A stretch of DNA of 64,000 bases, taken from contig NZ_CP133151.1 of the NCBI RefSeq assembly GCF_036488675.1, positions 372,001 to 436,000 on the forward strand, written 5' to 3'. This document shows positions 48,222 to 58,380 of the stretch, piece by piece. The notes beneath the pieces were generated by a model. The model saw nothing but the letters and a program-made list of their open reading frames with translations. It did no database searches and was not told where the DNA came from. The DNA comes from Sinorhizobium chiapasense (GTDB lineage: Bacteria; Pseudomonadota; Alphaproteobacteria; Rhizobiales; Rhizobiaceae). Made by a program: the position numbers and the translations under genes. How positions within the stretch are numbered: position 1 is the stretch's first letter; every line of letters starts with the position of its first letter.

Positions 48222-49433
48222 ATGGCCCGTTCCCGGATCGTTATAACCGGCCTCGGCGGCATCTGCGGCATGGGCGTCGGCGCGCCCTCCATCTGGGAGG
48301 CGATGCGCGCAGGCCGATCGGCGATCGGCGAGATCACCACGACACCCTTCCATGAGTCGAGAATCCGCACAGGCGCAGAGGTCAAGCAGTTGCCCGATGT
48401 CGAGTTCGACCGCAAGCGCCTGACGACGATGGACCGCTACAGTCTGCTGGCTGTTCTTGCTGCCGGCGAGGCACTGCGGCAATCCGGGCTCATCGTGGAC
48501 AAAACCAACACCGATCGCATCGGCGCGGTTGTCGGCACTGCCATCTTCGGTGCGGAGACGCTGGAAGAGAACTATCGCGGGCTGTTCGTCGACGGGAAAT
48601 CACGCACCAATGTCTTCGCGGTGCCTCGCGCCATGCCAGGCGCGCCGGCCAGCCAAGTCAGCATGGTCTATGGTCTGCGCGGGCCGGTATTCGGTGTCAC
48701 CTCGGCCTGCTCGTCGTCAAACCACGCTTTCATATCAGCGATCGACCAACTAAGGCTCGGCAGGGCTGACGTCATGCTGGCTGGCGGCACCGATGCACCG
48801 CTCGCCTGGGGCGTGTTGAAGGCTTGGGAAGCGCTGCGCGCTGTCGCCCGCGATACCTGCCGACCGTTCTCGGCCGACCGTAACGGCCTGGTACTCGGCG
48901 AAGGTGCGGGCGTGGCTGTCCTCGAGACCTATGAGCACGCCGTGGCGCGCGGCGCTCCGATCCTCGCCGAGCTTGCCGGCACTGGGATGTCCGCAGACGC
49001 GTCCGATGTCGTCGCTCCAACCGTCGAAGGCCCGGTCGCCGCAATGAAGGCCTGCCTTGCCGATGCCGGGCTCCTTCCTGAGGACATTGACTATGTCAAC
49101 GCGCACGGCACAGGCACCAAATATAACGACCGGCTCGAGACACAGGCAATCCGCCGCGTCTTTGGCAAGCACGCCGATGCCCTGTCGGTGTCCTCGACCA
49201 AGTCGATGCATGCCCACTGCATGGGGGCGTCCGGCGCCCTCGAGCTGATTGCCTGTGTGATGGCGCTCCGCGACGGGATCATTCCGCCGACTGCGAATTA
49301 TCGAGAGAAGGATCCAGACTGCGATCTCGACGTGACGCCCAACATCCCCCGGCAGCGCAAGGTGCGGGCAGCGATCAGCAATGCCTTCGCCTTCGGCGGC
49401 ACCAACGCCGTGGTGGCGATTACGGCAGCCTGA
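48222..49433 (+). CDS. nodE: NodE, beta-ketoacyl synthase
   Basis: NodE (403 residues) is a KAS II-type condensing enzyme that extends the Nod-factor acyl chain on NodF. The catalytic triad is complete: Cys in [10 protein letters not shown], His in [11 protein letters not shown] and His in [12 protein letters not shown]. The C terminus ([12 protein letters not shown]) is intact. It is the second gene behind the nod box at 47569 and gives acyl-chain specificity. Confidence 0.94.
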   Translation: MARSRIVITGLGGICGMGVGAPSIWEAMRAGRSAIGEITTTPFHESRIRTGAEVKQLPDVEFDRKRLTTMDRYSLLAVLAAGEALRQSGLIVDKTNTDRIGAVVGTAIFGAETLEENYRGLFVDGKSRTNVFAVPRAMPGAPASQVSMVYGLRGPVFGVTSACSSSNHAFISAIDQLRLGRADVMLAGGTDAPLAWGVLKAWEALRAVARDTCRPFSADRNGLVLGEGAGVAVLETYEHAVARGAPILAELAGTGMSADASDVVAPTVEGPVAAMKACLADAGLLPEDIDYVNAHGTGTKYNDRLETQAIRRVFGKHADALSVSSTKSMHAHCMGASGALELIACVMALRDGIIPPTANYREKDPDCDLDVTPNIPRQRKVRAAISNAFAFGGTNAVVAITAA

Positions 49434-49505
49434 CGGCTCCGGCGAAATCGGCGAACTGAAGCCAGAGAACATTCTGTCGCAAAATGCGAGTGCACCCCGA
49501 GAGAG

Positions 49506-49630
49506 TTAATTTCTGAGCTCACGCAGGCCCCGGCCCGACAGGAAGAAAGGCACAGCGATCGTCGCGAGCGCAATCATGACATAGGCGCCACGCAACCGAC
49601 GCTCCGCGTCCCCGATAACAGAATTCCCAA
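49506..49630 (-). pseudogene. C-terminal scrap of a membrane transporter
   Basis: The minus strand reads GDAERRLRGAYVMIALATIA, then VPFFLSGRGLRELRN and a stop, like the last membrane helix of an MFS-type transporter. Nothing upstream continues it. The remaining bases between nodE and 49820 show no gene. Confidence 0.4.
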
Positions 49631-49819
49631 TAGCCGAAGCGTGATTGCTCGAGCTGCGTATCAGGCGGCCTGATCAACGCCAAGAAAACCGAAAGGCACG
49701 AAAATCTGTTTGAAAGTCGCGGGTATAGACGACTTAATGAATTTCACGCTTTAACTGATCAGAGCTCGGCCAAATGGGTATCAGCGGTAAGCCCACAACA
49801 AGCATGCGAAATTCATGCC

Positions 49820-50300
49820 TCCATCCATTCGCTGGATTCGGCTGGTCGGCCGCATACTCGGCGATTATGAAGAATGTCTCCCGCAGCCTATGACAAGTGC
49901 ATCTTCGGTGCGCGTGGGCGGTTTGTCGAGACGCGCGTCTGGCAGCGTGGACCCTACGCGAAGCCGCGACAAAACCGTCACTGGACTATGTCGGCCGAAC
50001 CTCTCAAGATGCCGCTGCAGCGCGTGCCTGACCGTGCCGAAAGCGAACGGAACGTCAAGCTCCTGCAGTGTTGGAAGCATGACCCCGATTGAGTGATTGA
50101 TTCCGGGTCTTTCGAGATCCGGACGCTCCCCATACAAGCCGAGTTCAGCCACCAACAGGTCAACCGCGCCAACCTTGTTGAAACGGCGCAACAGGCGCAA
50201 ATGAGCCGCTACACCGCCCGAGTCATAGGCGTTTGCGCGAAGCTCAGGCCTCGCTCCGCCCAACTTCGACTACTTTCGAATGGTTTTGCGCTAAACTCCC
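49820..50300 (-). pseudogene. nodA: Decayed nodA-nodB copy
   Basis: The minus strand holds a nodA relic: TYGPTGEFSAKPF in one frame near 50300, then, after a frameshift, [18 protein letters not shown] through [11 protein letters not shown]. The first about 27 codons and the end are missing. It is followed by a stretch near 49822-49890 that matches nodB DNA (around the sequence for [15 protein letters not shown]). No full protein can be made. Confidence 0.8.
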
Positions 50301-50533
50301 CGGTCGGCCCATATGTCTTGAAGCAGGCTGCGCTATGGAGAGCCACGCTCGATTGGTACAAGTCGGACCCGGTCGCGAGCATTGCGACGCTAGCCAGTTG
50401 AGTTCGCATGGACCGTGTTCCAGAGCTGATGGCTATCGAACCACTTTCAGTGTCTTCCTGCGCCACTCGCAATTTGCCGTCGGTGCCCTTGATTTCTATC
50501 GATTGATATCCTTCTAATGCAGAAAGCCGATAA

Positions 50534-50586
50534 ATCGGCAAAATCGATTGTTTGGATGGCGCGCATTCACGCCATAGATAGATGAA
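50534..50586 (-). promoter_or_regulatory. Nod box facing the decayed nodA copy
   Basis: The minus strand has ATCTATCTATGGCGTGAATG, then ATCCAAACAATCGATTTTGCC, an almost perfect nod box. It is divergent from the nodD at 50590, only a few bases away, so NodD may also control itself from here. Confidence 0.88.
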
Positions 50587-50589
50587 GAC

Positions 50590-51516
50590 ATGCGGTTCAA
50601 GGGCCTTGATCTAAATCTTCTTGTCGCGCTCGACGCTCTAATGGCCGAGCGGAACCTCACGGCAGCCGCACGCAGCATCAACCTGAGCCAACCAGCGATG
50701 AGCGCGGCCGTCGCCCGATTGCGCACCTATTTCGACGATGAGCTCTTTACGATGAATGGCCGCGAACTGATCCCAACACCGCGTGCGGAACAGCTCGCCC
50801 CCGCGGTGCGCGAGACCCTGCTGCGCGTTCAGCTTTCGATCATTTCCTGGGATCCGTTTAACCCGGCCCAATCGGATCGTCGTTTCAGGATCATCCTTTC
50901 CGATTACGTCACACTCGTCTTTTTTGAAAGGATCGTGGAGCGTGCGGCGCGGGAAGCTCCCGCCGTCAGTTTCGAATTTCTGCCTCTTGCCGACGACTAT
51001 GCGGACCTTCTCCGGCGCGGCGACATCGATCTTCTGATTCTGCCGGAAATGTTCATGTCAAACGCTCATCCTCAAGCGAAACTGTTCGACGAGGTACACG
51101 TATGTGTCGGCTGCCACTCGAACGAGCAGCTGTCAGAGCCACTTACATTCGAGAGATACATGTCGATGGGGCACGTTGCCGTCAAGTTCGGGAATACCCG
51201 ACAACCCACCATCGAAGGGTGGTATTTGCGCGAGCATGGTCTCAAGAGACGTGTCGAGGTTGTCGTACAGGGCTTCAGCATGATTCCGCCCATGCTGGTG
51301 GGGACCAACCGTATAGGGACCATGCCCTTGCGGCTGGCACAGCATTTCGCAAAAACAATGCCGCTGCGAATCGTCGAGCTCCCGCTGCCACTTCCCACGT
51401 TCACAGAGGCTGTCCAATGGCCTGCCCTTCACAATAGTGATCCGGCAAGCCTTTGGATGCGTGAGCTGTTAGTACAGGAGGCGTCCCGTATGGGTTTACC
51501 CCATGATTTTGCGTGA
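50590..51516 (+). CDS. nodD: NodD, LysR-type nodulation regulator (copy 2)
   Basis: This 308-residue NodD is full length: helix-turn-helix with [19 protein letters not shown] and a normal sensor domain (for example [19 protein letters not shown]). It is divergent from a nod box and a decayed nodA, the classical arrangement. It differs from copies 1 and 3 mainly in the sensor half and C terminus, which suggests different inducer ranges. Confidence 0.95.
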   Translation: MRFKGLDLNLLVALDALMAERNLTAAARSINLSQPAMSAAVARLRTYFDDELFTMNGRELIPTPRAEQLAPAVRETLLRVQLSIISWDPFNPAQSDRRFRIILSDYVTLVFFERIVERAAREAPAVSFEFLPLADDYADLLRRGDIDLLILPEMFMSNAHPQAKLFDEVHVCVGCHSNEQLSEPLTFERYMSMGHVAVKFGNTRQPTIEGWYLREHGLKRRVEVVVQGFSMIPPMLVGTNRIGTMPLRLAQHFAKTMPLRIVELPLPLPTFTEAVQWPALHNSDPASLWMRELLVQEASRMGLPHDFA

Positions 51517-51569
51517 CGCTATGCGGCATTCTCGAATAGCCGGAGCTTGGAAGTTGGCGGATTTCATCG

Positions 51570-52598
51570 CTAGCCGACTGGATCCATAATTTCGGATCGA
51601 ATGGTTGTCGCGGTGTAGAGCGAAGCCTCTAATGGCAGATTTCCAAATGCGAGTTGACACAGAAGATAGTTGGCGCCTGCCGCTTCGAGCTGACCAAGAA
51701 GAGCTTGTCGCACAGAAGTCGCCGTTCCCGCTACACACAATTCACTTTCAATCGCTGCATCGAAGGTCAAGGGCAGGTTTGGTGGTGTCGGGATTTCATT
51801 GAGATCGTAGAGGAACTTGAAGCTCGTGAGCCATCGTTCGTAAGCAGGCACCGCGAGCGAACGCGCTTCTTTCTCAGAGCGTCCAACGACGACCATGCGG
51901 AGCAAACCCAGAAACGGCGCATGATCGTCTGCGTCGATGTTGCGCTCTCGATGGGCTCGGTAGGCGTCAGTTATCTTGCGGACTGTCCAGGACGGCCCGA
52001 CGCACGCAATATTTGCGCCATTCGCAGCCGCCCAGCTTGCGGACTCGGGTCGATTGGTAGCGATCCATGTCGGCGGATGCGGACGCTGATGAGGCCTGAG
52101 CGTCAACGGAACGCTGTTCAGCTCAAAATACTGACCTTGATAGGATAGCGTTCCGCCTCTCATCGCATTCATAAGTATTTTGCTGGCTTCCGCATAGCGT
52201 TCCGGTGCCGCGTCGGCACCAATTCCGAAGTAACCCAATTCGATCGGGAGGGAGCCGCGCCCGAGACCCAGCTCGAGCCTGCCGCCGCTCAATTGGTCCA
52301 ACATGCAGATCTCTTCAAACGCGCGCAGCGGATGGCAAAGACTAAGCAGCATTACGAGCGGGCCGACACGAAGATTGTGCGTCCGCTGTGCAACGCTCGA
52401 CAGGAACAGATTTGGCGCCGGGCTTCTCCCATGAGGGGTAAAATGGTGCTCTGCGAGATGATACGCATAGAAACCGAGGCGATCACACGTCTCAGCTAAC
52501 GTCAGGCGATCCGCGTATTGTCGGGCGATATCGCTGCCATTTTCGTCCAGGTGATCGAAGATGCCGATGGCGAGTTTTGAAGAAGAGGCGTTTTTCAT
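51570..52598 (-). CDS. Luciferase-like (LLM) flavin monooxygenase
   Basis: The 342-residue protein matches the bacterial luciferase-like family: GIFDHLDENG at the start, YHLAEHHFTPHG, GPLVMLLSLCHPLRAFEEI and LDQLSGGRLELGLGRG. Such enzymes use reduced FMN or F420 to oxidise various substrates. The substrate is unknown. It converges on the nodD at 50590 and lies about 260 bases downstream of hisC on the same strand, so an operon is possible but not shown. Confidence 0.85.
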   Translation of the reverse strand: MKNASSSKLAIGIFDHLDENGSDIARQYADRLTLAETCDRLGFYAYHLAEHHFTPHGRSPAPNLFLSSVAQRTHNLRVGPLVMLLSLCHPLRAFEEICMLDQLSGGRLELGLGRGSLPIELGYFGIGADAAPERYAEASKILMNAMRGGTLSYQGQYFELNSVPLTLRPHQRPHPPTWIATNRPESASWAAANGANIACVGPSWTVRKITDAYRAHRERNIDADDHAPFLGLLRMVVVGRSEKEARSLAVPAYERWLTSFKFLYDLNEIPTPPNLPLTFDAAIESELCVAGTATSVRQALLGQLEAAGANYLLCQLAFGNLPLEASLYTATTIRSEIMDPVG

Positions 52599-52855
52599 TC
52601 AATTATCTCCAACTCTGGCGCAGAAGTTTCGGCCGCTACCCCGAGCGACCACTGGCATTGATGTCTTTCTGGTTCGAGAATGGTCTTGTTCCTCAAGTAG
52701 ATATTGTCCCTCTAAGTGCGCCGGCGGCAGCGCGGTCTAGAAGCGGTCGCCGTCAACTCGTACCGCTTATACCGGCGGGAGTTTTCCTGAGCGGCTCCAG
52801 CGACAGGTGACGCCCGTTCTTCGTTGCACTTTACGAAGCGAGGATGTGGGCTTGC

Positions 52856-53983
52856 CTAAGTTTGAAGATCAGTGCGACGCACACCGGAGTCGTTTCGAAG
52901 CCAGCCAGAAATGTCGCTGACGGCTGCGAGAAATGCATCCATTTGGGGTCTTGTACCGATGCTCACGCGGATGCAGTTTTCCAGACCATCTTCAGGGAAG
53001 GCGGCAACGAGTAACTTTCGCCTTTTCAGAGATGCTTGCCACCAAGTTCCGTCTTTTCCCGAAGGCACTTGGGCCAGCAAGAAATTGGCGTGGGAGGTTG
53101 TCACAGAGAAACCAAGTTGCGACAGGGCGACGCTTACTCTCTGTCTTTCACTTTTGATATGTCTGTGGTTCTCTTCATAGGCGACACGATGGGAAAGGAT
53201 GCTGATGCCAACCGCGTGGCCGATCACGTTCATGTTGAAGACGTTCTGAAGATTGCGCAGCCGTCCAATAATCTCGGGATGACCAAAACCGAAACCAACG
53301 CGAATGCCGGCGGCGGCATAGCTTTTCGAGAACGTTCTCAAGACCAGAAGGTTCGAATAGCGATCGACAAGGCGTAGCGCATTATCCGGTGCAAAGTCGA
53401 CGTAGGCCTCATCCAGGACGATCAACCGGTTCGATTGTGCTACGAGGCCTTCGATATCGGCCACCGGAACAAACGTTCCGGTGGGGTTGTTCGGATTGGC
53501 TACTAGAATGAACTTCGCATCTTTGGCGGGGCCGAAAAGCAATTGCTCTGTCGGCAGCGAATAAGCTCCGCACAACGGGACCTCAAGAAATTGTGCACCC
53601 TGCAACGTGGCGAGTTTGCGGTTAAACGAAAAACCTGGCGAAACCATCGCCACGGCGTCGCCCGGACTAAGGAAAGCCTTATAGATGAGCCCTAGCAGTT
53701 CAGACGATCCGTTGCCGGCAATCACCTGATCCCTGCAGAGGCCATAAGCATTGGCGGCTGCTTCCCTCAAGCTGATGTTATCATCCTGCGGGTAGAGATA
53801 CTGGCGTTCGAGCGCCGCAACGGCGCTTTGCATCACGGGTGGCGGCAGCGCAAATGGATTCTCATTCGTGTCGAGTTTGACACAACGAGCATCAGGCACC
53901 GGCCAAGTGGATGGCAGAGCATTTAGCTCACTCGCCTGCTGCGAAAGAGATGAAAGCACGCTCTGCAATTTTGCGTCAGGCAT
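52856..53983 (-). CDS. hisC: Histidinol-phosphate aminotransferase
   Basis: HisC (375 residues) is a PLP aminotransferase of histidine synthesis. It shows KLDTNENPFALP, ANPNNPTG, LDEAYVDFA and the PLP lysine in RTFSKSYAAAG. All key residues are present, so it should be active. It is probably an extra copy on a symbiotic plasmid, as no other his genes are near. Related enzymes also accept aromatic amino acids. Repeats upstream (54172-54214) may be operator sites. Confidence 0.9.
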   Translation of the reverse strand: MPDAKLQSVLSSLSQQASELNALPSTWPVPDARCVKLDTNENPFALPPPVMQSAVAALERQYLYPQDDNISLREAAANAYGLCRDQVIAGNGSSELLGLIYKAFLSPGDAVAMVSPGFSFNRKLATLQGAQFLEVPLCGAYSLPTEQLLFGPAKDAKFILVANPNNPTGTFVPVADIEGLVAQSNRLIVLDEAYVDFAPDNALRLVDRYSNLLVLRTFSKSYAAAGIRVGFGFGHPEIIGRLRNLQNVFNMNVIGHAVGISILSHRVAYEENHRHIKSERQRVSVALSQLGFSVTTSHANFLLAQVPSGKDGTWWQASLKRRKLLVAAFPEDGLENCIRVSIGTRPQMDAFLAAVSDISGWLRNDSGVRRTDLQT

Positions 53984-54171
53984 ATATTTCTCCGTTTCAG
54001 TCTACCCGTGCGAAGCACCGCCGGTAGTTGAGTGTTAAGCGGAGGGAGTGACGCCTAACTTGGGCGTTCCTCTCTGAAGCGCGGCCGAATCTTCTCCGTC
54101 AGAGCGCCGCGTCGTAGAAGCACGCTCACGAGATCAGCCTGAAGGAGTATGGTCAACGAATTCTCTGAGAC

Positions 54172-54214
54172 AATGATAGGATTCTATCTTTAATCTATCA
54201 TGATGATAGAATTC
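54172..54214. repeat. Two 13-base direct repeats upstream of hisC
   Basis: ATGATAGGATTCT (54172-54184) and ATGATAGAATTCT (54202-54214) differ at one base and are 30 bases, about three helical turns, apart. CTATCAT between them gives inverted symmetry. They lie between the LacI-type gene and hisC and look like operator sites. Confidence 0.55.
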
Positions 54215-54230
54215 TCAGCGCTCGCGGATC

Positions 54231-55274
54231 TCAGTCGGGGTATGAAATATTCTCTGGCAAGTAGATATCGAACGGCAGGTCGATTTGCCCTGAAGGATCT
54301 GCAGTTCCGGTTTCGATTACCCGCGCCATCAACGTCGTCAGCTCGCGGCAAAGCCGCCCTAACGGCGTGGCGATCGCCATCGTGATGACGCCATCTACGA
54401 GCGCCGCCCGTGAGTCCGGCGTAATCTCATTGACGATCGCGACAAGATCTCGGCTTTCGCGCCTCTCGCGTAGAGCCGCGATGGCTCCCTCCATCGCGCC
54501 ACCAGGTACATAAAATCCGACGAGCTCGGGTTCATGGTGAATGAGATCGAGAGTGGCCTCATAGGTGAGCTGCCGTGTCTCAGGGCTTACGAGCGTATCG
54601 AGCACCTCGAACGTCCGCGCGTTTTCACGGAAATACGAACGAAATCCGATTTCACGAAGCTCCTGCCCCTGGGAACGGTCACTCGCAACGAAGACCGCCA
54701 CTTTGCCCGGCCGTTTTGCGGCCTTGGCCACCATCCAGGCCGCCGTCCGCCCAACCTGCCGGTTGTTGAGCCCAATATAGCCCGCGCGTGCGCCCGCAGC
54801 GAAATCGGAAAGCAGAGAGAAGACCGGGATGCCTTTTACCTTCAAATCTTCGACTGCTTCCGTGATCGTCGGGTGGTCCGGAGCGACCATGGCAATCGCA
54901 TCGCAGCGTGCGCCCAAATTTTTGAGTAGCACGACCAGGTCGCCGGGTGCATTCGACGTTACGAACTCGATGGACGGAATGCCATGAAAAGCTGGTGCGG
55001 CATTCACTGCCGCCTCGACTTCACGTGCAAAGGCGGCAAAGAAGGGGTGTGCGGGCTTCCTGAGAATAAAACCCAGCCGATAGTGAGGCAGATGGCGCGG
55101 CCTCGGCGGCTCCATGAGGCGAGCCGTAGGATAACCGAGCGCGCGGGCCGCGTCGTAGACGCGCCGCGCGGTCTCTTCCCGTACCGGATGGCGGGCGTTC
55201 AAAACCCGATCGACTGTCGCAACGCTGACTCTGGATTCGCGTGCGAGATCGTCAATTGTGGGACGCTTGGTCAT
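54231..55274 (-). CDS. LacI-family transcriptional regulator
   Basis: The 347-residue protein has an N-terminal LacI helix-turn-helix (TIDDLARESRVSVATVDRVL) and a periplasmic-binding-protein-like sugar-sensing domain. It resembles regulators of pentose, inositol or sugar-alcohol uptake. The start at 55274 is the first ATG before the HTH; a longer open frame runs upstream without similarity. It is followed by the repeats and hisC, which it could control, though its usual transporter partners are missing. Confidence 0.88.
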   Translation of the reverse strand: MTKRPTIDDLARESRVSVATVDRVLNARHPVREETARRVYDAARALGYPTARLMEPPRPRHLPHYRLGFILRKPAHPFFAAFAREVEAAVNAAPAFHGIPSIEFVTSNAPGDLVVLLKNLGARCDAIAMVAPDHPTITEAVEDLKVKGIPVFSLLSDFAAGARAGYIGLNNRQVGRTAAWMVAKAAKRPGKVAVFVASDRSQGQELREIGFRSYFRENARTFEVLDTLVSPETRQLTYEATLDLIHHEPELVGFYVPGGAMEGAIAALRERRESRDLVAIVNEITPDSRAALVDGVITMAIATPLGRLCRELTTLMARVIETGTADPSGQIDLPFDIYLPENISYPD

Positions 55275-55439
55275 GGTTCTATCTGATAAATCGTCATCGA
55301 GAAAGATGCAAAGACATGATGTAATTTGATGGATATCTATCAACCCATCCACGGCTTTGATGCTGATTTCCGATGCACCGCGGCAGAAAGGCCCCCGAGG
55401 GCAGAGACGCAAGAAATGGAGTAAATGAGTAGAGGCGAT

Positions 55440-55640
55440 TTCAATCAATCGTTGTGCATAACCGTTCCCCTGAAACGCCAGCCGGGCCGCACAACTCCCC
55501 TCAGCAAGGCCTGAACGATCGCCTCCGCCGTGCTGCTCGAGCGCGGCAGTTTCGTAAGCATCTTGTCCCACCACCGCAGACAAGCTCGTTGGCCCTAAGC
55601 CGAATGTAGCCGACACCACCAACAAGCATCGCCATCAGCG
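55440..55640 (-). pseudogene. Relics of a DUF2867 gene and of the omptin gene
   Basis: Near 55440-55520 the minus strand codes for AIVQALLRGVVRPGWRFRG, close to the C terminus of the DUF2867 gene at 58381. Near 55570-55630 about 55 bases match the omptin gene at 31990-32050 (the part for GVGYTQLRANELV) with few changes. Both are scraps, joined by recombination. The rest of 55275-55735 shows no gene. Confidence 0.55.
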
Positions 55641-55735
55641 CCAGTGTAGCCGCCACGCGTGAGATGGGCACGCCGCGAGCGGCTCCCTTTTATCTGCGAC
55701 CGCTCTCGCGGATCATGCGGTCAGACAATGACGGA

Positions 55736-56749
55736 TCACGCCCGCGAACTCGCCGCGGCGTTCGTCTTCGCGGGGCGACCCGGACAAACATCCCTTGGCG
55801 ATCCAGGCTCGATGGGGGTCTCGGCCGCGGCAAGCGGCGAAACCATACTGGACGCCTCCTCTACTAACATCTCGCGCATCCACAGGCTTGCCGGATCACT
55901 ATCGTGAAGGGCGGGCCATTGAACGGCCTCGGTGAACGGAAGGTGTTGTGGCAGCGGGAGCTCGACGATCCGCAGCGGCATTGTTTTTGCAAAATGCTGC
56001 GCCAGCCGTAAGGGCATGGTTCCTATGCGCTCGGTCCCCACCAGCATGGGCGGAATCATGCTGTAGCCCTGTACCACGACGTCGATACGTCTCTTGAGAC
56101 CGTGCTCGACCAAATACCGTTCCTCGATGCCTAGCCTCAGGCTATCCCCGAATCTGACCACAACGTGCCCCATCGACATGTATCTCTCGAATGTAAGTGG
56201 CTCTGACAGCTGCTCGTTCGTGCGACAACCGACGCACACGTGTACATCGTCGAACAATTTCGTTCGAGGACGAGCGTTGGACATGAAGATTTCCGGCAGA
56301 ATCAGTAGATCGACGTCGCCGCGCCGAAGAAGGTCCTCGTTGTCGTCGGTGGGGGGAAGAAATTCGAAGCTGACGGCGGGCGCTTCAAGCGCCGCACGCT
56401 CCACGATCTTTTCGAAAAACACGAATGTGACGTAATCGGAAAGGATGATCCTGAAACGCCGATCTGACTGAGCCGGGTTAAACGGCTCCCAGGAAATGAT
56501 CGAGAGCTGAATGCGCAGCAGAGCCTCGCGTGCCGCCGGCGCGAGCCGTTCCGCACGCGGCGTGGGGATAAATTCGCGGCCAGCCATCGTAAACAGCTCA
56601 TCACGGAAATAGGTGCGTAACCGGGCGACGGCCGCGCTCATCGCTGGCTGACTGAGATTGATGCTGCGGGCCGCCGCCGTGAGGTTACGCTCGGTCATGA
56701 GGGCGTCGAGCACAACCAGGAGATTTAGGTCAAGGCCCTTGAACCGCAT
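55736..56749 (-). CDS. nodD: NodD, LysR-type nodulation regulator (copy 3)
   Basis: The 337-residue protein is a full NodD with [18 protein letters not shown] and the helix-turn-helix ([13 protein letters not shown]). After the normal end it goes on for about 25 extra residues ([14 protein letters not shown] onward), rich in Pro and Ala, probably read-through into former non-coding DNA after loss of the stop. A degenerate nod box lies just upstream, divergent. Confidence 0.94.
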   Translation of the reverse strand: MRFKGLDLNLLVVLDALMTERNLTAAARSINLSQPAMSAAVARLRTYFRDELFTMAGREFIPTPRAERLAPAAREALLRIQLSIISWEPFNPAQSDRRFRIILSDYVTFVFFEKIVERAALEAPAVSFEFLPPTDDNEDLLRRGDVDLLILPEIFMSNARPRTKLFDDVHVCVGCRTNEQLSEPLTFERYMSMGHVVVRFGDSLRLGIEERYLVEHGLKRRIDVVVQGYSMIPPMLVGTERIGTMPLRLAQHFAKTMPLRIVELPLPQHLPFTEAVQWPALHDSDPASLWMREMLVEEASSMVSPLAAAETPIEPGSPRDVCPGRPAKTNAAASSRA

Positions 56750-56756
56750 GTCTCTT

Positions 56757-56803
56757 TATCCACCGTGTGGATGTATGCCAGCCGAACCATCGATCGGCTG
56801 CTT
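56757..56803 (+). promoter_or_regulatory. Degenerate nod box next to nodD copy 3
   Basis: ATCCACCGTGTGGATG is intact, but the second half reads CCGAACCATCGATCGG instead of CCAAACAATCGATTTTA. It points towards 57 kb, where nodA copy 2 is read in the opposite direction, so no gene follows it in the right orientation. It may only serve NodD self-regulation. Confidence 0.5.
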
Positions 56804-56952
56804 CACTGGAAGAATATACTTGTCAGAACTCACTGACGGATTTCGCCGACCGGTGCGCTGTCGGTCCGGCCGACCGCCGGCGTTGAACTGCGGGCGTGGC
56901 TGCGTGAGATGGCCAATAAGCGTCTGCGCTTCGGACCAGCAATAGAGATAGC

Positions 56953-57543
56953 TCATAGCTCTGGTCCATTCCGGTCAATTAGCCTGGCGGCGGGCCAGTC
57001 GGAGATCGGCCGTCCAACAGGCAGGACGATGACAAGTGGATCCTCGACGCGCGTGGGCGGCAGGTCGGTACGCGCGTGTGGCAGCGTGGAGCGTACGGTG
57101 ATCCCGGACATCACAGTCACCAGACCGTGTCGGCCGAACCTCTCAACGTGCTTCCGCATCTGGGGCCGAACGGTGCCGAAAGCGAATGGAACTTGAAACT
57201 CCTGCAGTGTTGGAAGCATGACATGGATCGAATGGGCGATCCCGAGTCCCTCAAGATCCGGACGCACCCCATACAAGCCCAGTTCAGCCACCAGCAGGTC
57301 GACTCCGTCAACCTTGATGAAACGGCGCAGTAAGCCCATGTGGGCCGCTACACCGCTCGAGTCGTAGGCGATTGCACGAAGCTCAGGTCTTGCTCCGGCC
57401 CAGCTTTGACTGCCTTCGAACGGCTTTGCATTAAAGGCCCCGGTCGGTCCATAGGTCTTCCGAAAGAAGTCTGTGAGTTCAACGTGGTCGGACAGTTGCA
57501 ACTCATTTTCCCAGCACAATTTCCACCGCACGTCAGCGCGCAT
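56953..57543 (-). CDS. nodA: NodA, Nod-factor N-acyltransferase (second intact copy)
   Basis: This second NodA has the full 196 residues ([17 protein letters not shown] to DRNGPEL) without frameshift. It differs from the copy at 46361 at many places, mainly in residues 125-170 (for example [19 protein letters not shown]). It could transfer other acyl chains. GAGG precedes the start. No nod box is seen in 57544-57760. No nodB follows; the nodD copy 3 lies downstream on the same strand. Confidence 0.93.
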   Translation of the reverse strand: MRADVRWKLCWENELQLSDHVELTDFFRKTYGPTGAFNAKPFEGSQSWAGARPELRAIAYDSSGVAAHMGLLRRFIKVDGVDLLVAELGLYGVRPDLEGLGIAHSIHVMLPTLQEFQVPFAFGTVRPQMRKHVERFGRHGLVTVMSGITVRSTLPHARTDLPPTRVEDPLVIVLPVGRPISDWPAARLIDRNGPEL

Positions 57544-57724
57544 GCAAAAAACCTCATTTTTCTGTTCAGTGGAGTGGGAGGTATCGACCTTGCGTCCAAG
57601 TTATCGCTCGCTTCTGCAAGAAGCAGTCGGACCACCGCGTAGGCGCCACCCAATTGACAGGCCCTCATGACCGCCGATGACACGGGGGATCAGAACCTGC
57701 GACGATCCGGAGCATAACGCATTG

Positions 57725-58072
57725 CTAATTTGCCGTATTTCGATGAACTGACAATCTGTGTAGAATATCCGCCAACCCGCTCTCAAGGCAGGGGTCACAG
57801 TGCGCGACCAGCGAATGGCGGGCGCGTTCGAGATAGTACACGCCGTATAGGCTAAGCGCCGCGCCCGCATTGAGCGCGATCAGCAACTGGAGGGCCTCGG
57901 CAATCTCGTTATGCAATGCATCGAGTTCGACCGCCTTCTTCACGTGAACGGCAATGCAGTCGTCGCATCGCGTGGTCACCGGAAAGCCTAGCGCGATAAG
58001 GTCATGCGTCTTCCGGTCCAGAGTACCGGTCTTCGCCCCGCTGGCTTCGATCGTGTGAAGGTCGCGCAGCAC
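57725..58072 (-). CDS. AhpD/CMD-like protein, 5' end frameshifted
   Basis: The 115-residue frame has the carboxymuconolactone decarboxylase/AhpD core with the redox motif CDDCIAVHVKKA. The start is a GTG without ribosome site. Upstream in another frame lies RARDFAKLEP, which fits the missing N terminus, so a one-base insertion near 58080 has broken the gene or forced a shorter product. AhpD-type proteins reduce peroxides. Activity is doubtful. Confidence 0.55.
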   Translation of the reverse strand: MLRDLHTIEASGAKTGTLDRKTHDLIALGFPVTTRCDDCIAVHVKKAVELDALHNEIAEALQLLIALNAGAALSLYGVYYLERARHSLVAHCDPCLESGLADILHRLSVHRNTAN

Positions 58073-58380
58073 GTCCCGGCTCTAGCTTGGCGAAGTCCCG
58101 CGCTCGGCCCCCGCGTGTCGCGACAGACTCGTGCCGGTGATCCAGGAGGCCTGTTCGGATCAGGGGGAACAGCATCGCCTCCAAAAATCGCGTTCCGTAT
58201 CAGGGCCGTTTCCGTGACAGAGCTGGACGGCATCCGCAACCCACTTCCTGGGACTTGCCCGCATCCGTGATGCCCGCAGCTTCCGGCCCACTACATCCCC
58301 GCCGGGTGGGCAGCACATCGCCAGCGACTTCCTGTGGGATAGCGCCGCAAAGGCAACTGTGTTCAATCATGCGCTGTGCT

